From Acanthornis magna (lineage: Eukaryota > Chordata > Aves > Passeriformes > Acanthizidae): 64,000 nucleotides of DNA. Both the position numbers and the translations under genes were made by a program. The notes under the pieces are model-generated. The model was not told the DNA's origin. It worked only from the letters and a program-made list of their open reading frames with translations, and made no database searches. Shown here in pieces: positions 39,201 to 54,200 of the stretch. Position 1 is the stretch's first letter, and each line of letters begins with the position of its first letter. The stretch is from assembly GCA_036785705.1 (NCBI GenBank), contig JAWUZG010000051.1, positions 15,466,501-15,530,500 of the forward strand, written 5' to 3'.

Positions 39201-42200
39201 CCGCTGCAGGTTCCAGGTACGGTTGACATTCCCTGTGAGATGCAAAACATACAGCAAATATAAAAACAATTAACATTAATGATTTCTGGCCCTGATCTCT
39301 AAACTTGCAGAAAGAGAGTCTGGCTTTTCACTGAAAAGTGTGTGTGGTTTTGCTCTAGTCTCTGATCTGTCAATATACAGCTTTTCCCAAATCTTTCCCC
39401 CCCCTCCCTATTCACAACCTGTTTTTCAGACTAGAAATCCCTGCTTGAGCCTTCCATATATTGCTTAAGTCTGGATGTCTGAATCCCAAAGGCACCTCAT
39501 CTCCTATTCATTTAATCCCCAAGGGAGAGATTCTCTCACTACTGGTACTGGGAGTCCATTTTTGCCTTTGGCCAAATCTCTGTGAGCAAAACACTTCTGT
39601 GCAGGATGCCACTCTAGAAATTTCCTCTGTTTCTGCAGGGCTTAACACACCTGGCCAGTACAGCTCTGCTGACAGCATTAGGATAAGAGAATGACACCCC
39701 AAAGGGAACAGTTTTTGTTTTTTTTTTTTTTTTGGTGGGAAAATTGGGTCAGAAAGGTGTCAGGGAAGTAGTAAAAAGCTGTTGAAGTAGCCCAATGTTA
39801 TCTGTTGGTTGCAGTCTTGCTTCTCCTACAGGAAGGAAATCTTGAGGCTCTGGGGATAGGAATGTCCTCACTCCAGATACAGCCACCACACAACTGGTGG
39901 AGACTTTGCTTTTACCACTGCCCAGAAAGTGGACGCAGTGTTTCCTGGTTGGAAAAGACACCAGAACAAGTATTTTGTAACACGATTCTCCCAAAATTAC
40001 CAATTTCTCCTGTTCCCCCAAGTTCAGGGCTGACACAGATGCCAAGACAGCAGTGGGAGAAGATGCTCTCTGCAGGAACTGAGCCTCCATGGAGCCAGAA
40101 GAATAATATAGCAGCAGGGAGCAGAGGTGAGAACCAAACAAAAAGCTGTAAGCAGCATTGCCTGGATGTCTCCAGTGTCTACCAAGGCATCAGTAATGCC
40201 TCAGAAAAGCACATAGCCCCAGCACACCAGGCACTGTACTAGTCAGCCACCTCCTGCATTTATCAAGACTTTTAACCTGCCCAACAATATCAAATTTATA
40301 CTTCACTCTTCCTCACAGCTACCTGGATATGACAGACCTACATAGTCACCCCATGGCATCCCATAGGAAGGTCCCAAAGGACACCCATTGCTCCCTCACT
40401 CAGATGCAGCAATCAAATCCAGCTCCCAGAACAACTTACCATGAATTGAAGAAGGCACAGAACCCCCACAGGCATAATCCTCTGGCTTGATGACAAACAC
40501 AACGAAGAACTGCTCACCCGGGAAATCTTTTCTCTGCACAGAATGATGGAAGAAGACAGAATCCATGAGACACAAAGACTCTCCTTCCAACAGGCCAGAG
40601 ATCAGGTTTTAATTGCTACACAGGCAGAAGAAAACACTGGGACACAAATCAGCATCTCACCTGCACTGTTATAGCTGCCTGCTTTGTCATAGACTGGTAA
40701 ACACCATTGAACTCCACATTATGGTCCAGGTCATACACTGGGCACTAAAACAGACACAGCTAAGGGTTAAAGCAGGGACAACATCCAAACTACTTTCAAA
40801 GGAAGCCAGCTGGAAAACACAGTGCAGAACAGCAAGAAAGGGCCCCACTTGGCATATCAAAGAGAACAAAACATCTTGCATCTCTGTCTGCTCCCCACAG
40901 TGCAAGTCCCTGCATTATTCCGGGAGGTGGGAAAGAAGAATAAATGTGGGGCTATTTCCCAGCTGCAAGCAACAGCCAACCTCCAAGGCAGGCAACACCC
41001 CAGGAAAGGGGATGAAATACATAGAAAGGAAATCAAATTGGAAAGGGAGAAAGACATTATGTCTGAAAATCAGAACTTCCCCAGGCTGCCTTGAGCCAGG
41101 GGAGAGTCAAGGGAACAGCACTGTTCCCTCCCTCAGTCAACAGCATCCCATCCAACACCACTACACGGAGAGGCATACCCACATCACAGGGCAGCAGGGA
41201 ACCTCACAAGGGGGACATAACAAATTCCTTATGTGGAGTGTGCTCCCTATGGACAGGCTAGAAAGGAATAGCTTGCTCACCAGTTTGTAACAAAAATCTC
41301 TGTATGAGCTGCTTGAGCTCAGCATCTGTTTTAACCTCCTTCCCACAGAATTTTCATTCCTCTTTCAGGGGCTCCCCTCACCACCACCACCACCAGTGCA
41401 AAGCCCTGCCTTGGGCTTTTCCCTCTGCAGGGCACAGACCCCTCACAGTTGGACACAGCTCCAGCAGGCAGCTCCTTACCCTTCTCTGCTCAGACTTACC
41501 ACAATATCCTGGACAGAGACAACTGAGCATGGGTAGGGTGCATCAGATACCACATTAATAATGACTGAGTCAACATCCTGAGGAAATTTGTACAGAAAAT
41601 ACTGCAGAGAAAGCAGAGCACAAGAGTTATGATCCAGAAATCACCCCTGACAGTATCTTCAGCACCTTCCTAAGCTACCTGCACAGTCCTAGATGGGCTT
41701 TGGGGTTGGAAGTGGATGCCTTTCACAAAAAAAATCAGGTTTCAAATACTAGGACCTTATACTACAAAGGTGCTCCAAAACAACCACCTGAGACTTCAAC
41801 TGTAGAGCTCCCTTTCTGGTACCTAAAGCTTCATGCTGAGCAAGGGCCAGCTACTTCCTATTTCCCTTCCCCCATGCCATTCCCAGGAAGTAGGGCCCCC
41901 AAGTGGAAGGGCAGGGATAAGCAGAAAAGCACCCAAGCCTTTTCCAAGTTGCCCATTTCTACTAAAGGATTTATTCCCATCACTCCTCTCCAAGCAGGGT
42001 CCCTTCCACAGAGGGCTCCAACCACAAGCCCTACAAACTGCAAACTCACCAAGCCGGTTTCCTTTGCAGAGCATGTTTTGTCTGCACCAAGCAAGGACAC
42101 TGGCAGACTGAGCTCCTTGGTTTCCCAGGGGCACTTTTTCCCCTTGGAAAGTTTCAGGTGCATGAGGACCACTTTTTAGCTCATGAGGACTCTTCTATAA

Positions 42201-45200
42201 TGTTCTTTAAGCCACACTTGCACCAGCATACAGAATTAACACAGGGGCATCGAGGGTGCCAGTTTTCTGCTGCACAGACTGCAAGCTTTATAAACACATC
42301 CAGCCAACACTTCTGACCTAGACAACCATATCCAATTTCTGCTTCTGCCCTCAGGCACAAGCTGGGTTCCAGACAACATCTCCTTCAATCATTATGTCTT
42401 TTTCCAACACTCATCTAGATTTTGAATCGTCTTTTTTCTTCCCCCTGCAGAGTGCTTAATACTTTGGTTTCCAAAAACCTCAGCATTATACCAATTAAGA
42501 AGCAGTCTTCTACTCCGTGCATCTGGTTTTTAATTAAAACTCATAAATCTCATATTATTAATTGTGATGAAAAAATCAGACCACAGTCACAAAGTTAATG
42601 TCACATCCTAAACACTCTCTATACAAATTTAAAAATCCTAAGTAATGGGTGTTTATAAAGAGTCACCATCATTCCCTATGCTTCTGCAGTATAAAGTACT
42701 GCATGTATCTGCAAACCAGATTAAGACATTTGACAGCAAAAAAGATTAGCTGGGATGCCTGGTAATAGGAAACCTAAAATTAAATGGTGTTACTAACAGT
42801 GAAAGCAACAAAAAAAGAGTCGCAGGCAGCCTGAGTAAATTACACACCTTCCCAGCTCTACAAGTTCCTCTGTCTCTACAGTTACTGCTAACAGCATTTT
42901 CATTCAAGAGAGGATTTGTATCTGCAGGGCTCTAAGCAAAGCTGTTCAGCTGGAGGTGCTGCTCATATGTATTTCCTTCTGAACTAATAACAGACATATC
43001 AGGCATTTCATTTATCACCTTGCAGTCTGACCTGCTGCCCTGAGCAAGGAATAGCAGTCTCAGCTCTGCTGCACCTTTACAGCTTATTTATGTATTTTTT
43101 TTTCCAGTAAAGACTGCATCTTGACAAGTCATGCTCAGACAAGTGAGCCAGATCTGGCAGGAACAAGATACTGGTGTGCATCACCTCACAGAAGTGCAGC
43201 TGTCCAATGGCCTCTGGACTTCTGTATACTTCTGTCTGCTCATGGGTTTTGGGAGGACCCAAACATGTCCTCAGAGTCACTGTAGCACTGTTACCTCTTC
43301 ACTATACCCACAGAAAATTCAACAGTAAGGAAGTTTCCCTGCAACCTAAGAGGGAAACTACCTAGTCATAAGTCTTGCTATCTCTAACAAAAGATGACAT
43401 AGAACACTCGGATGTGGTAAGACATATAAGCAATCTACACAGGATTCCTCCTTACCTGGGGCTGAGAAGGGCTGGCAGTGAAGTTAAAGGCTTTGTTGGT
43501 CCTAGAAAACAAATGCCAGAGTGTTGAAGTCTAAAACTTTCAGAGCTGGAATACATACAAAGTACCCTCAGATTAAACAAAAGAATTTTTTTTTTTTTTC
43601 TGGGAAGGAAAAATAAGGGAATAGTAGGCAGATGGATCAAATCCCTTAAGTGATATTCAAGTGATAGATGAAGAAAAGCTCACATCCCAGCTTACTCAAG
43701 TTGGAAGTGCTCTAGCCTGGTGACTAGCAGCTCATACGCAATGTTGAATGGTGCCATGGAAGCGACGTCCACAAATATAATCTGGTTAGAGGGTCTTGTT
43801 TCAGGTGTTGGCTCAGAGGGACAGAGGGTCCGACTCACTTCTTGGTAATTGTAGGTCCTCTGATAGCTACAACAGTCAGGGGAGGGAAGGAAAGAGAAAG
43901 TTGGATGGGAAAGAGAGAGACAGAGAGCGAGCAGTTAAAAAATTATTCAGCACTACTAAGAATGGCATAATTTTTCCCCTCCTTGCATAACTGAAATTCT
44001 CATTTGAAAGGCCAGTCTGCACAAGGGACTGGTCACCCCCAACATTTCACTTCCCTCGGGGATGCCAGTGACAGCTGTGGATCTCTAACAACTACCATTT
44101 AGTGGAGGCAAAGAGAGTAGTGACAGTCACTGCTGTACCCATCGCCTGCATCAGGCGAAACACTGCAGGATATCTGCTGCTGGCACCAGGATTCAGTTAC
44201 AGGATGAAGTTTCTCATCTTAAATGGTCTAAGGTGCCTGCAAATTCTCTGTATTTGCAGCCCAATGTGCTCTGGGGTTGACAAAGATAGAATGTAGCATC
44301 ACTTTCACAAAGAAACAGCCCCACAACAGCCACCCCCTAGAATAAACTTAACTTAGGTATTCCTGAGGTGAGAAACAGAAGCTCTTTTTCTCCAAATGCA
44401 CTGTAACACAGAAGTCAGGGTGCTTTTTCAAGAGCCTGTTCAAACCCTGCTCCAAACTACAGCCCAGGAACTACCTGCACACATGGCAGGCAACTGTGGA
44501 ATGACAACAATGACGTGTGGTAGATTCACTGACGGGTGACACAGGCAGATCCCCGCAGAGAACCCTCCTGGTACTCCGTGTACATATTTGAGAGGCTAAG
44601 AGCCAAGAGCAGGCTGCCAAGAGGTTACCTATCAAATCCTGGTCTTCCTACACCCAGCTGGCAGTGAGCAAGCACACCCCGCAGCCAAGCCCTGCAGTCT
44701 ACACAGGTTACAAGATGCAGCACTTGAGGGAGGCTGCTGATGAATACAGCTGTTTGATGAGTGTGTTACAAAGAAGAGACTCCAGTACTCACAGGCCTCG
44801 AAAAATCAGTGGGACCTGCCATGACAGCACTCCCTTCTGCTGGCGGACTACGAACAGGACGGGGTATCGGAGGTTCTCAGAGCTGCTGTTCACATACACC
44901 CGCACTGCATCTACCTGTGGGAAGAGAGAGTACAGGGAAGTATAAGCTGAAGGTAGGGAATGAGCCAGCTCCAAATCTAGGTGGGACAAGCCTCTCCCCT
45001 TTCCTCAGTCTGACCTAGGTTCTGGCCATATGCACAGGGAAATCAACAGTGTTTGTCACATAGAGTGATTACTCAGATCCAGAGATCATTTACAGAAATG
45101 CCTCTCTGCTGATGCCATAGTCCAGAATCACAGCCCTATGCCCAGGTCAGAGGTGACTGTCAGACAAGACACAGTGGACAAATGCAGAATACATAAGATA

Positions 45201-48200
45201 AAGAGGGTTCAGTAGCTTCTGCTGGGAGCAACCTGAATAACTTGTCTTACAAGAATCAAGCAAACACACTCAGAGACACCAGACAAAGACCCAAAGCTAC
45301 AACTAAGAATTTTCTTGCTGAGACTCCTACGTACCCAACTCAATCAACATTACTGGAAAAGTCACAAAGATGAAATCAATAGCCAAGGATGAAAAAGCAG
45401 GTTAGCAGCTGGCTCTCATGTAAACAATTCCAAGACAATCATAATCACATCAACAAAACAGGAATACACTGCCGACTGCCCTCAAGTGGACAAGAAAGGT
45501 TGGTTGTGAGAAAGGCAGCAACTGAAATTTCTCATTACATTATCTGGCCACCACATGGTTGCAGAGGTAGGACAGGTGTAGCACAGAACACCCTCAGTTC
45601 ACTATTTGAGGAGCACTTTGTCTGCACTACATGGAAATGTCACCCTTACCGTTTAAAAAGAGCATCCTTCAGCTCCCTCTCCAGAACCGTAGACATTGAT
45701 CAAGAAAAAAAATGTGAGAATCCATAACTCATCATAAGAAACAGTACATCTCAATCAGAGGCTTTGAAATAATGACAGCATATTAAGTAGATAATATATA
45801 CACATTTTGAACCTGCTACATCTTGAAAGGTTATAATGGACTCTCACCAGATCAGTAAAAGACTTTTCACACATATTTTGACTTTATACCCTGCAAGAAA
45901 AGTAAAGGCAGAAGGAGGCGCCACCCTCTGAAAAGAATATACAGAATTAGCAAGGTAGAAGAAGCAGAGCTACCACAGATAGCAGCCTAGTCTTATCCTG
46001 AGGACACCAGTTTCAGAGAAAGGACTTACAGATACCAGTTTCAAAGAAAGGACTTACATCTGCAAGTGTAAGCCTAAAAGAAAATTTCCTATTTATTCTT
46101 GTTTACTGATCCTAGGCTCACATGGGAGTTTAGTCTACTAGAACAAAACACCTTCCTGAAAGCCATAATCATTATCACTTTTCCTGACATTATCACCATA
46201 GTACAGGCAACAGCCACCAATTCCTAAAAAATAAAGTCTTCAACAAAAAAATAAAACTATAAATAATTTAATTAAAACCCCCTTGAAATAGAAGGGCAGA
46301 CATTAGAATGTTTTCCCATTGCCTTCTGGTTCCTAAACCTTTGCAAAGCTCTTTTGACCTGCTTTCCAGTTTTTCCTTCCAGTCACAAAAACTACACATG
46401 CAATTTTGTTTTCGAGTATATTTCACCATAAGGTGCTAAAATAAAGTTAAGAGAAACAGCACCACAAAGCAAAACACACCAGGAACACATGAAGGGCGTC
46501 ACCACAGTGGCCACCACCACGCAGCACTGGAAGGTAACTTGGTGGCTTCCTCAGCCTCTGTAGCTGCCCTGAAGCAGCTGAGCCAGCACACGTTGGTATA
46601 ACTTGGAAACACAGGGACTGTCCTGAACAAGCTGCTGGTTGTTTGTTGGTGTTTACTGTGACAAGGAATGGGGACAAAAATGAAGGGACTGGAACTGAAC
46701 ATGAAAATGTATCTAAGGAGCATAAAGACACAATGGCCAAGCCACTCTCCTGCAAGGACATGAAGCAACTCTCCACCCATGGGGAAAACAAGTATCATTG
46801 CAGAAAGGACACATTTCAGCTACCTGTCCAGAAGCTTTTTGCCATGAAACAGTTCAAGCAAGCCCACCTCCACAGGTGAAGTGATTCTCACTTGCCTCAG
46901 GCTAGACATGGCTCTGTGAACCCTCCAGGACTCAGCACATCAGCTCAATGTGATGGGCAGCTCACATCAAACTCACAGCAAACAGCACTACTGGCTAATG
47001 CATCCTCAACTATCCATAAATACAAGCCAGAGATTGGGAAATTCTCTTCTCCACTGACTTTATGAATAGAGAACACAACCCAGGACATGGGTTAAGCACA
47101 TACTGCAGATAGCCAAGTTTTCTTAATTGTACATGAATATATGTACATTAAATGAGCACAGTTTATTCCCAGGCATCTCACCCTCTCCTTATAGGAAAGG
47201 TACTCCCATGCCTTTATAGGTTTTGTGGCTCTGCACTGGACTCACTCCAGTAAGTCCATACCTTTCATATACTGAGGAGACCAGAACTGGGCATAAGCAG
47301 GATCACCTGGAGCCAGGTGACCTAACCACGGATGGAGACTCCACTCTCTCTCTCTCTCTCTGGGAGACCTCTCTCTGGTGACTGACCGTCCTCAGTAAGA
47401 AAAATGAAGTTTCCCATCTATCCTAGAGAAGGGCGAGGGGAGGGAAACAAGAACATTGGTGATTAATGCTTTGATAGAGAAAAGCCTGAGAGGTGGGAGA
47501 AGGACCCTTCCTTCTTCTGTGATCCAGCAGCCAGACCCCTCATTTGGTTTCCCTCTCTCCATGAAACTGATTATACACCACCTACAGTATTTATTCAGCT
47601 TTGCTGCCAATTCCATTATCTTATAATACTACTAGGAAATAGGAATACCAGGAGACGAAGGTAAGATTCTCAAGACTCAATATTCTTTTAAATCTAAGCA
47701 CTTACCCACATGAAAACTGGTATATGCTATATTACTACCATACATGACTTCTCTACGTCCTTACTGTGTTCAGCGTTCTGTATTTGCTCCCTGTAACAGC
47801 TGATTATAGCTCCTGTTCCCCTAAAAGTCCATATTCAGGTGCCTTGAGCTCTATTTGGTCTGATAATATCTGGGGCAGCATCCAGCTGCATCAAGGCAGG
47901 ACCACCTATGGACTAAGTATGTGCTCACAGGTGGGATCCCATTACACTTTTCATCCCTCTCTGCACTCTACACAGGCAAAGCTGCTTCCCAGGCCACATT
48001 CAAACAGGGTGCCTCAAACAGAGAGGAACATGACAAAGCCAGAAGCAACCATTACAGAGCAGCTCATTAAGAAGATCCCAATGTACTTTAAATTTCACCC
48101 CAATATATCAACAATTCACTTGCAGTGAATACCTCTGCTTGTTCTACATTTGCACACACCCAGATCAGTCACGAGCATCACACTCCCTAACCCCAACAAA

Positions 48201-51200
48201 ATTTTTATAATAAAGTCCAGGGAACAAACAGGATGATTAAGAAGCTGGACAGATGGCAACTGAGGTTCCAGGCCATCTAGTTATCTACCCTGCTGCCATC
48301 ACCACAGCAACACAGGGCCTCTTGCGGGCAGATCCTGCACTTCCAGTGGAGGGGCCAGATCCCAATCCCAGGATGTGCTCTGCTCTCCCCCTCACAGGAT
48401 CTCAGGGATACAACAGCAGCTTCCAACAGCTTTGGATGATGAGCATCTTTCTTACACAACAGCTACTCCTCCCAAACACAGCAATAAAACAGGTGGGATT
48501 TGCCTGTTGGCCAAACTTGTACAAGAAGTTCCCAACTAATGGTTGAAAACTTGCAAATAGGCTCAAGTTCTTATTAGGAAAATGTAGGTGCAGTTATGAG
48601 GAAGCTTGGGAAAGCAGAGAAAGGACTACCATTTAACTGCAAACAGGGCTTCTCCTGTCTGTTGTCACTCACCCTCTGATTTAGTGCGACAGATTAGAAG
48701 GAACCCTAATTAGCGTCTTGGAGAAAGACATTTTGCCTGGCAGGATGAACTGTCTAGCAGGAGCATCCCAAGGGACAGGGATAAAAATGTAACACTTATG
48801 AACTGATGTTTATGCTGTTTTAGGCCTCCTATTTGACCTACCTTAAGCTTTTAATCCAGGCTTTGCTTCTAGATTCTCTTGCCTTACAGACAAGAGATGT
48901 GTTATATGTTATAGTCAACATATACATTTTCATGCTATAGATTTAATGAATTCACTACTGATCCAATACTAGTAATCCCATCTTTCCCTTTGAAAGTCAG
49001 CATTTGGCATTTGCCTTCAGCAAAATATTTGTAGAAGAGTGAAAAAAAAAGCAGAACGTGAAAAAAAAAAGGTGATTTATTTACTTCAAACATGCTTGCC
49101 CCTCCACACCTTTCCAAAGGTTATTTCATTTCAAAAACAAGCAGATTGAACGTGAGAACCCCCCCCTGCTACAGAACCACCCCCCCAGCAGAACCACTGC
49201 TCCCATCACACACAGCTCTCCCTTCCAACACAGAAATAAGATCCCATGCTTTACATAGAGACAAGAGGAACTCCAGCAAAAAAGCAGAGTTTTAATGTAA
49301 AATTACAATCATCACAAAGACTATAAGCCTCCTCTGCATCCACCCCCACTCACTCAGCACTGGTGAGATGAGGAGGAAGTTTTGCCTGGGCAGTAAGAGG
49401 GTCAAGCAGGCTGCTGTCACTCCTGCCTTGCCAGCACTGCTGAGGGACTTCATTTTGGAGCAGATCCTTCCCAGCACCACAGGAAACTAGTTCCACCTTC
49501 CCTTCCTTGTACACTCACAGAAGGAGGCTGGCCATATTGGTATTATAAGATAGTGCTAGATTTCATCTGCACCCTCCAAGCTGAAATCGTCATCTTAGGA
49601 AACGATTTGTGTACCAAATGCTCCCTTTGACAAGCCAGGCCCTGCACAAATATTTGTCAGCAATAACCATACTGCTGCCTTTTGCACTGCAGGGCTGAGG
49701 CAGGGTCAGGACAGCTTCAGAGACTTCTGCTCCTCACATTCATTCCTTCCCATGTACACGGGTTATTCACCAGCCACACTCATGATAGTTTTGTTTCTCG
49801 GATGACTGACCTTGAAGTTTCTTCTGTATTTCAAGGTAGACAAGGCAGTAAGACAGCTGAATAAAGAGAGAGCTCTTAGCACTGAATAAAAACATGTTAG
49901 ACCAGGAAAGACAAATATTTGTACTTCAGTTCCACCACCACCATGGAGACAGGGGGAGGGAAAAAAGAGAGGAAAAAAAGTACAACTGAATTCCATTCTC
50001 TAGATGGGAACAGGCAGACGGAGCCAGCCCCAAATTCACACAGCTGAACAGAAACAACATGCTGCAAACATTAAGCAAAATAAACCAGGCTCTTGTTGAC
50101 ATGAAAGAATCCTTGGATTGATTATTAAATCTCCATTTCCCACAGAGATTACACATCATCTTAAGACTGTGGGGATGTGAATTTAAGGGCAAGGCAGGAG
50201 GTTGCAACAACAGTTTATGCTGCAAGCAAAGGTTTTCAAGGGCTTTACCGTGGATTCCTTTCCAAAAGCTCTTGCTAAGCAAAGCCTTTGAGTCACACCA
50301 GGGCTCCAGCACACCGCACCCACACGCCAGCCGCTCCTTGCTCCTTGGGATCCCATTGGGATTATCAGTCCATGTTGCAACAGCGCTTGGTCGTGGGCAT
50401 GCCAAGGCACCAGGCCAAGCCCGTGGGCAGGGAACACATCCGGCAGGCAAACACACAGGCTCTTGCTTACAATGAAAGGTCTCAGAGAGCAGGGTACGTG
50501 TACAAAAGCCACTGAACGGCTTGCTCAAGAAAGAGGTGCTTCATTTTTATATAAACCCTGAAATTAAGTGAAGTAGGATTGAGCCAGATGGACTAGAGCA
50601 ATCGAGGCAGTGAATGAATACCTCATCAGCACCAAACTCTGCTCTTCCCACTGACAAGGCAACAGGGGGAAGCTGAGACCCTGAAGGAAAACAGTTATGA
50701 GACAGTGACAGGTTTTAGAGAACCTCTTTTCTGCCTCTATCCTATGAGATACGAGCACCGCTCCTGGCTGACAACAAAACAAGTGGAGCTCAGAGGATCA
50801 TTCCCTTTCAGCTTTTCTCTGTCTCCATGCTCCAATGTCAATAAGTCTTAATTGCCAAAAGCAGTCTGTCAAATAACCTTGGCCCACAGTTTTCTTCCAG
50901 CATTTCTGCCAGGAGTATTAAATACCCAAAGCAGCATAAAAGAAGAGACAGACTATGGGTATGTCAAGCACAGCCTCAGACACATTACCGTAATTGCTCC
51001 AGGATTAGTATTTTTCATCTAAGTATTTCACTTTGTGCAAATATGCTGTGTGGACTTACAGTCTGCCATGGACTTTCCCAGGAGTTCAATTGTTTGCAAC
51101 TGTATCTGTGAAGCAAAAATGGAAGCCAGACAAATATAAAGCATGATAATATTTATCTTTTTCCATTTTTGAAATTTTGTCCTCTAACCAATGTCACGAG

Positions 51201-54200
51201 GGAGTCTCCAGGACAGCCAGAAAGAGAAACTGGGAGTTGCCATGCTGGATGAAGTAGGTACCTGTTTCCGAGCACCCTCAGACTTCAGGAAGATGCTAAA
51301 AATAAACAAATCCTTTTTTGAACAGCCAGTTAAGGAAAAAACTACTCTGAAATAATTGCATCTTCCTAAACCACAGCAGCTGGAACTATAGGCCAGGCCA
51401 ACCCCTGAAGCAAAAAGGTTTATAACCTTTCCAAATTTGCTGTAACTCCAAACTCACAGCAGTAACTCCAGGGATTGCTGTCAGGACACAGATACCTGGT
51501 TCTTTCCTGGCTCCCAAATTCTTCACCTCAGTAACACCTTGGATGTGGATTGAATTACATGCTGTAATTCATGCTGTCTTTTTCTTTAACCATTTTTCAT
51601 TTATTTTAAACTACACTCAAGTAGCTATTTCTACGCTCAAAGAAAAACATCCATGTAAAAAAGGAAGGCTGTTTCTGAAATCCTCTGTGGTTCTCCAAGT
51701 ATACACAGCAGGAAATTATGTTTGCTTATGCAAATGTACTAAACTATATTTTCAAACCGAGCAGATGGCACACCCTTGCAATATACCTTTTACAGCCTGC
51801 ACTTCAATTCCTTAAATATCCCCTGAAACAGCAGATGAGGTCCACACAGGAAAAGCTTACCTCCCTATCAACAACTTCTGCACAAGTTATTTGAGGACAT
51901 TTCAGCCTCTACTTACAATGCAAATGTATAATAAATTGCTGCACTGTTCTTGGAAAGAGTTCAAACTGAGGGGAGGCATTTTGATGAAGTTACTCTTATT
52001 CAGAATTTGTTTGGTTTTTTTTCTAATCCAAACATCTTGGGGGTGGGGAGGGGACAGCAGGGGGAACAACAAAACCAGATCAGCTTTGATTTTAAATATG
52101 GCAGCCCAACAAGAAGAGAATGATTCTAAAATTTAGAATGACATTCAAATTCAAAAGAAATGCTTTAGTTCAAGGACAAGTTATCGAGCTTGACAGCATT
52201 CGCTTACACATTAGAAATAAAAATAAAATTCTTGCCAGCATTGCAGTCACCATCTGAAGGTCTGTAGGCTACCCTGCAAGAAACCAGAGCAGCTTTCAGT
52301 TTTTTTCCCTAAAGCATGCAAACTGATAGCCTCTGTCAAGACATACTCTCTTTTTGCCTCCTAGGTAGGGAAACACGCAAAATGCAAAATCCTAGAAAGA
52401 TAAAGAATAATTTAAGTTTGAGGGGATCTCAGTTGCTCCTATCCTCAGCCCAAAACAAAGCCACCTCCCACACCATTCTTTCACTTGATATCCCACTTTT
52501 GTCAGAGAGTTTTCAAGACCGTATTTTCTGAAGCAAAAAACAACTGTCAAGTTTGTGTTTTTAGCAGATCCCCATACCATCTCTCTCACAGTTTACTTTT
52601 GTTTTCCCCTGTACTCAAGAGCTTTTTGTGGGACCCTGGGTAGGGTGAGGAGTGGTCAAAGGAACCCACTGAGAAGCAGCAAGCACATTCCAAGTGCTGT
52701 GTGCTCTACACTGCGTACACTGTCACCTCCTAGGGTTGGCTGTTTTCTTTAAAAAATATAAATTATATACACAAGTTGCTCCAAAGGGATTCTATTGAAC
52801 CTTGCTTGGCTTCAGGCATCATATACTATAATTTGCTTTGATTTTTTTTTTTTATTTTGACACTGTGCCTACATTCCTGTCTCATAAGGCATTCACTATT
52901 AGGCTCCAGAAATGGTGTGCTGAGGCTCTTCCAGTGTCCTGTGGTGAACATACTAGAGGCCAGCAACCAAAGAGCAACAGAGTTCAGGCCCTGGAGATCC
53001 TGCAACAACAGCAGCTTTAGTGACATCAGGAGATCTTCTCATGCAAGCAGTTGTAGTCTTCCCACTTTCTTTGATTTTTACCTGTATCTTTATGGCTGAA
53101 CTGGTGGGCTTCCACCCAGCATAAAGGAAAGACAGAACATAAACTGTTGTCCTCCCTACAGCTCAGGCTCAGCATTCTCCAAAACAGTAGACTAAAGTTT
53201 TACTGCATGCATGGTGTAGCTGTGGACTGAAAGCTGGGCTGGAGCCAAGACTAATGCTATGGAGAACATGTGCAGGATACCATGGGAATACTCTGAGGTA
53301 GGTTGGTTCCAGCCTGAAGGGTCCTATATGTGAAACCCAAAGCCAACTCAGAAGCAAGAGGTGAAAAAATTGCTCCTAGAGTTGTTATAATAGACATGGG
53401 TGCTGCTGGAGTGGGACCTACACTCGCACGTCAAACAGCAAAGAACAGCAAACACAGATTTGATCACTGCTGCTTATTAAACCAGGTTGCCCTGTGCAGC
53501 AGATCAAGGAGTTTCCCTGCAGCTAGCACAGATGGCTTTGGTCTGAGCAAGTGACTCATCACACAATTCCCAAGGAACATACAAGTGAATCCTGGTTCTG
53601 GCCCCTTGCCCAGAGGAAAGCAAGTGCAACTACCATCCACACCTGGGAAACAACAGACCCATTCACTAGCAGTCAGAGGTACACAAATGCATCATGCTCT
53701 TTGGCTGGAAAAGGCACTTGGTCACAAAATTTAAGGCATCTAATTAGAAGACTTTTGCCCTTCTTGCTAGTGTTGATACCATTCTTCCTTTAGCACAGTC
53801 AACTTTTTCCTATTTGCAATTATGAAAAAATGAAGGATAATGCTGGTAGCAACCCTCCCTGGCAGCACATAGCCTCTCATAGACTGAGGGTAATTTTTTA
53901 CCCATCACTCCTCAGATAAACTTCACAGACAAGACACTCACTCCAAGGCTACACATCCTCACACTGCACAACTGCTCAGCAGAGAAGCCATAGCTTAATC
54001 TACTGTCAAGCACAATTTATGGTAAGCTGGGCCATATGGGAACTGAGACTAGGGCTCTGTTCCTGGCAAGGGAGGAGGAGGGAAATAGCACCCACTCTTT
54101 CTCTTAAAATAGGTGCAGCCCACTGCTCAGCTCTGGAGCTCATCGCAACCAGCATGTACTGCATGAATGTCCAAGAACTGCATCTGGATTGCAGCAGCTT

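Larger units (their letters stand above)
37535..44792 (-). other. SIDT1: SIDT1 introns 2-9
   Basis: Lengths are 926, 194, 1854, 755, 127, 1207, 373 and 1159 nt for introns 2 to 9. Notable content is a 17-T run at 39718-39734 and a 14-T run at 43586-43599. Intron 4 (41602-43455) is the largest of the group and has an AT-rich middle with no recognised element. Confidence 0.75.

Noticed and set aside
39718..39734. T17 run as the polyA tail of a processed pseudogene on the minus strand
   Set aside because: The sequence to its right shows no exon-like or SINE-like body, and no flanking direct repeat was found.
40613..41290. 225-codon + strand open frame
   Set aside because: It is antisense to SIDT1 exon 6 and its introns, with no domain. 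It is a shadow frame.
49926..50528. 200-codon minus-strand open frame in SIDT1 intron 1
   Set aside because: No recognisable domain, no matching splice pattern, and mammalian SIDT1 has no residues between exon 1 and exon 2 to account for it.
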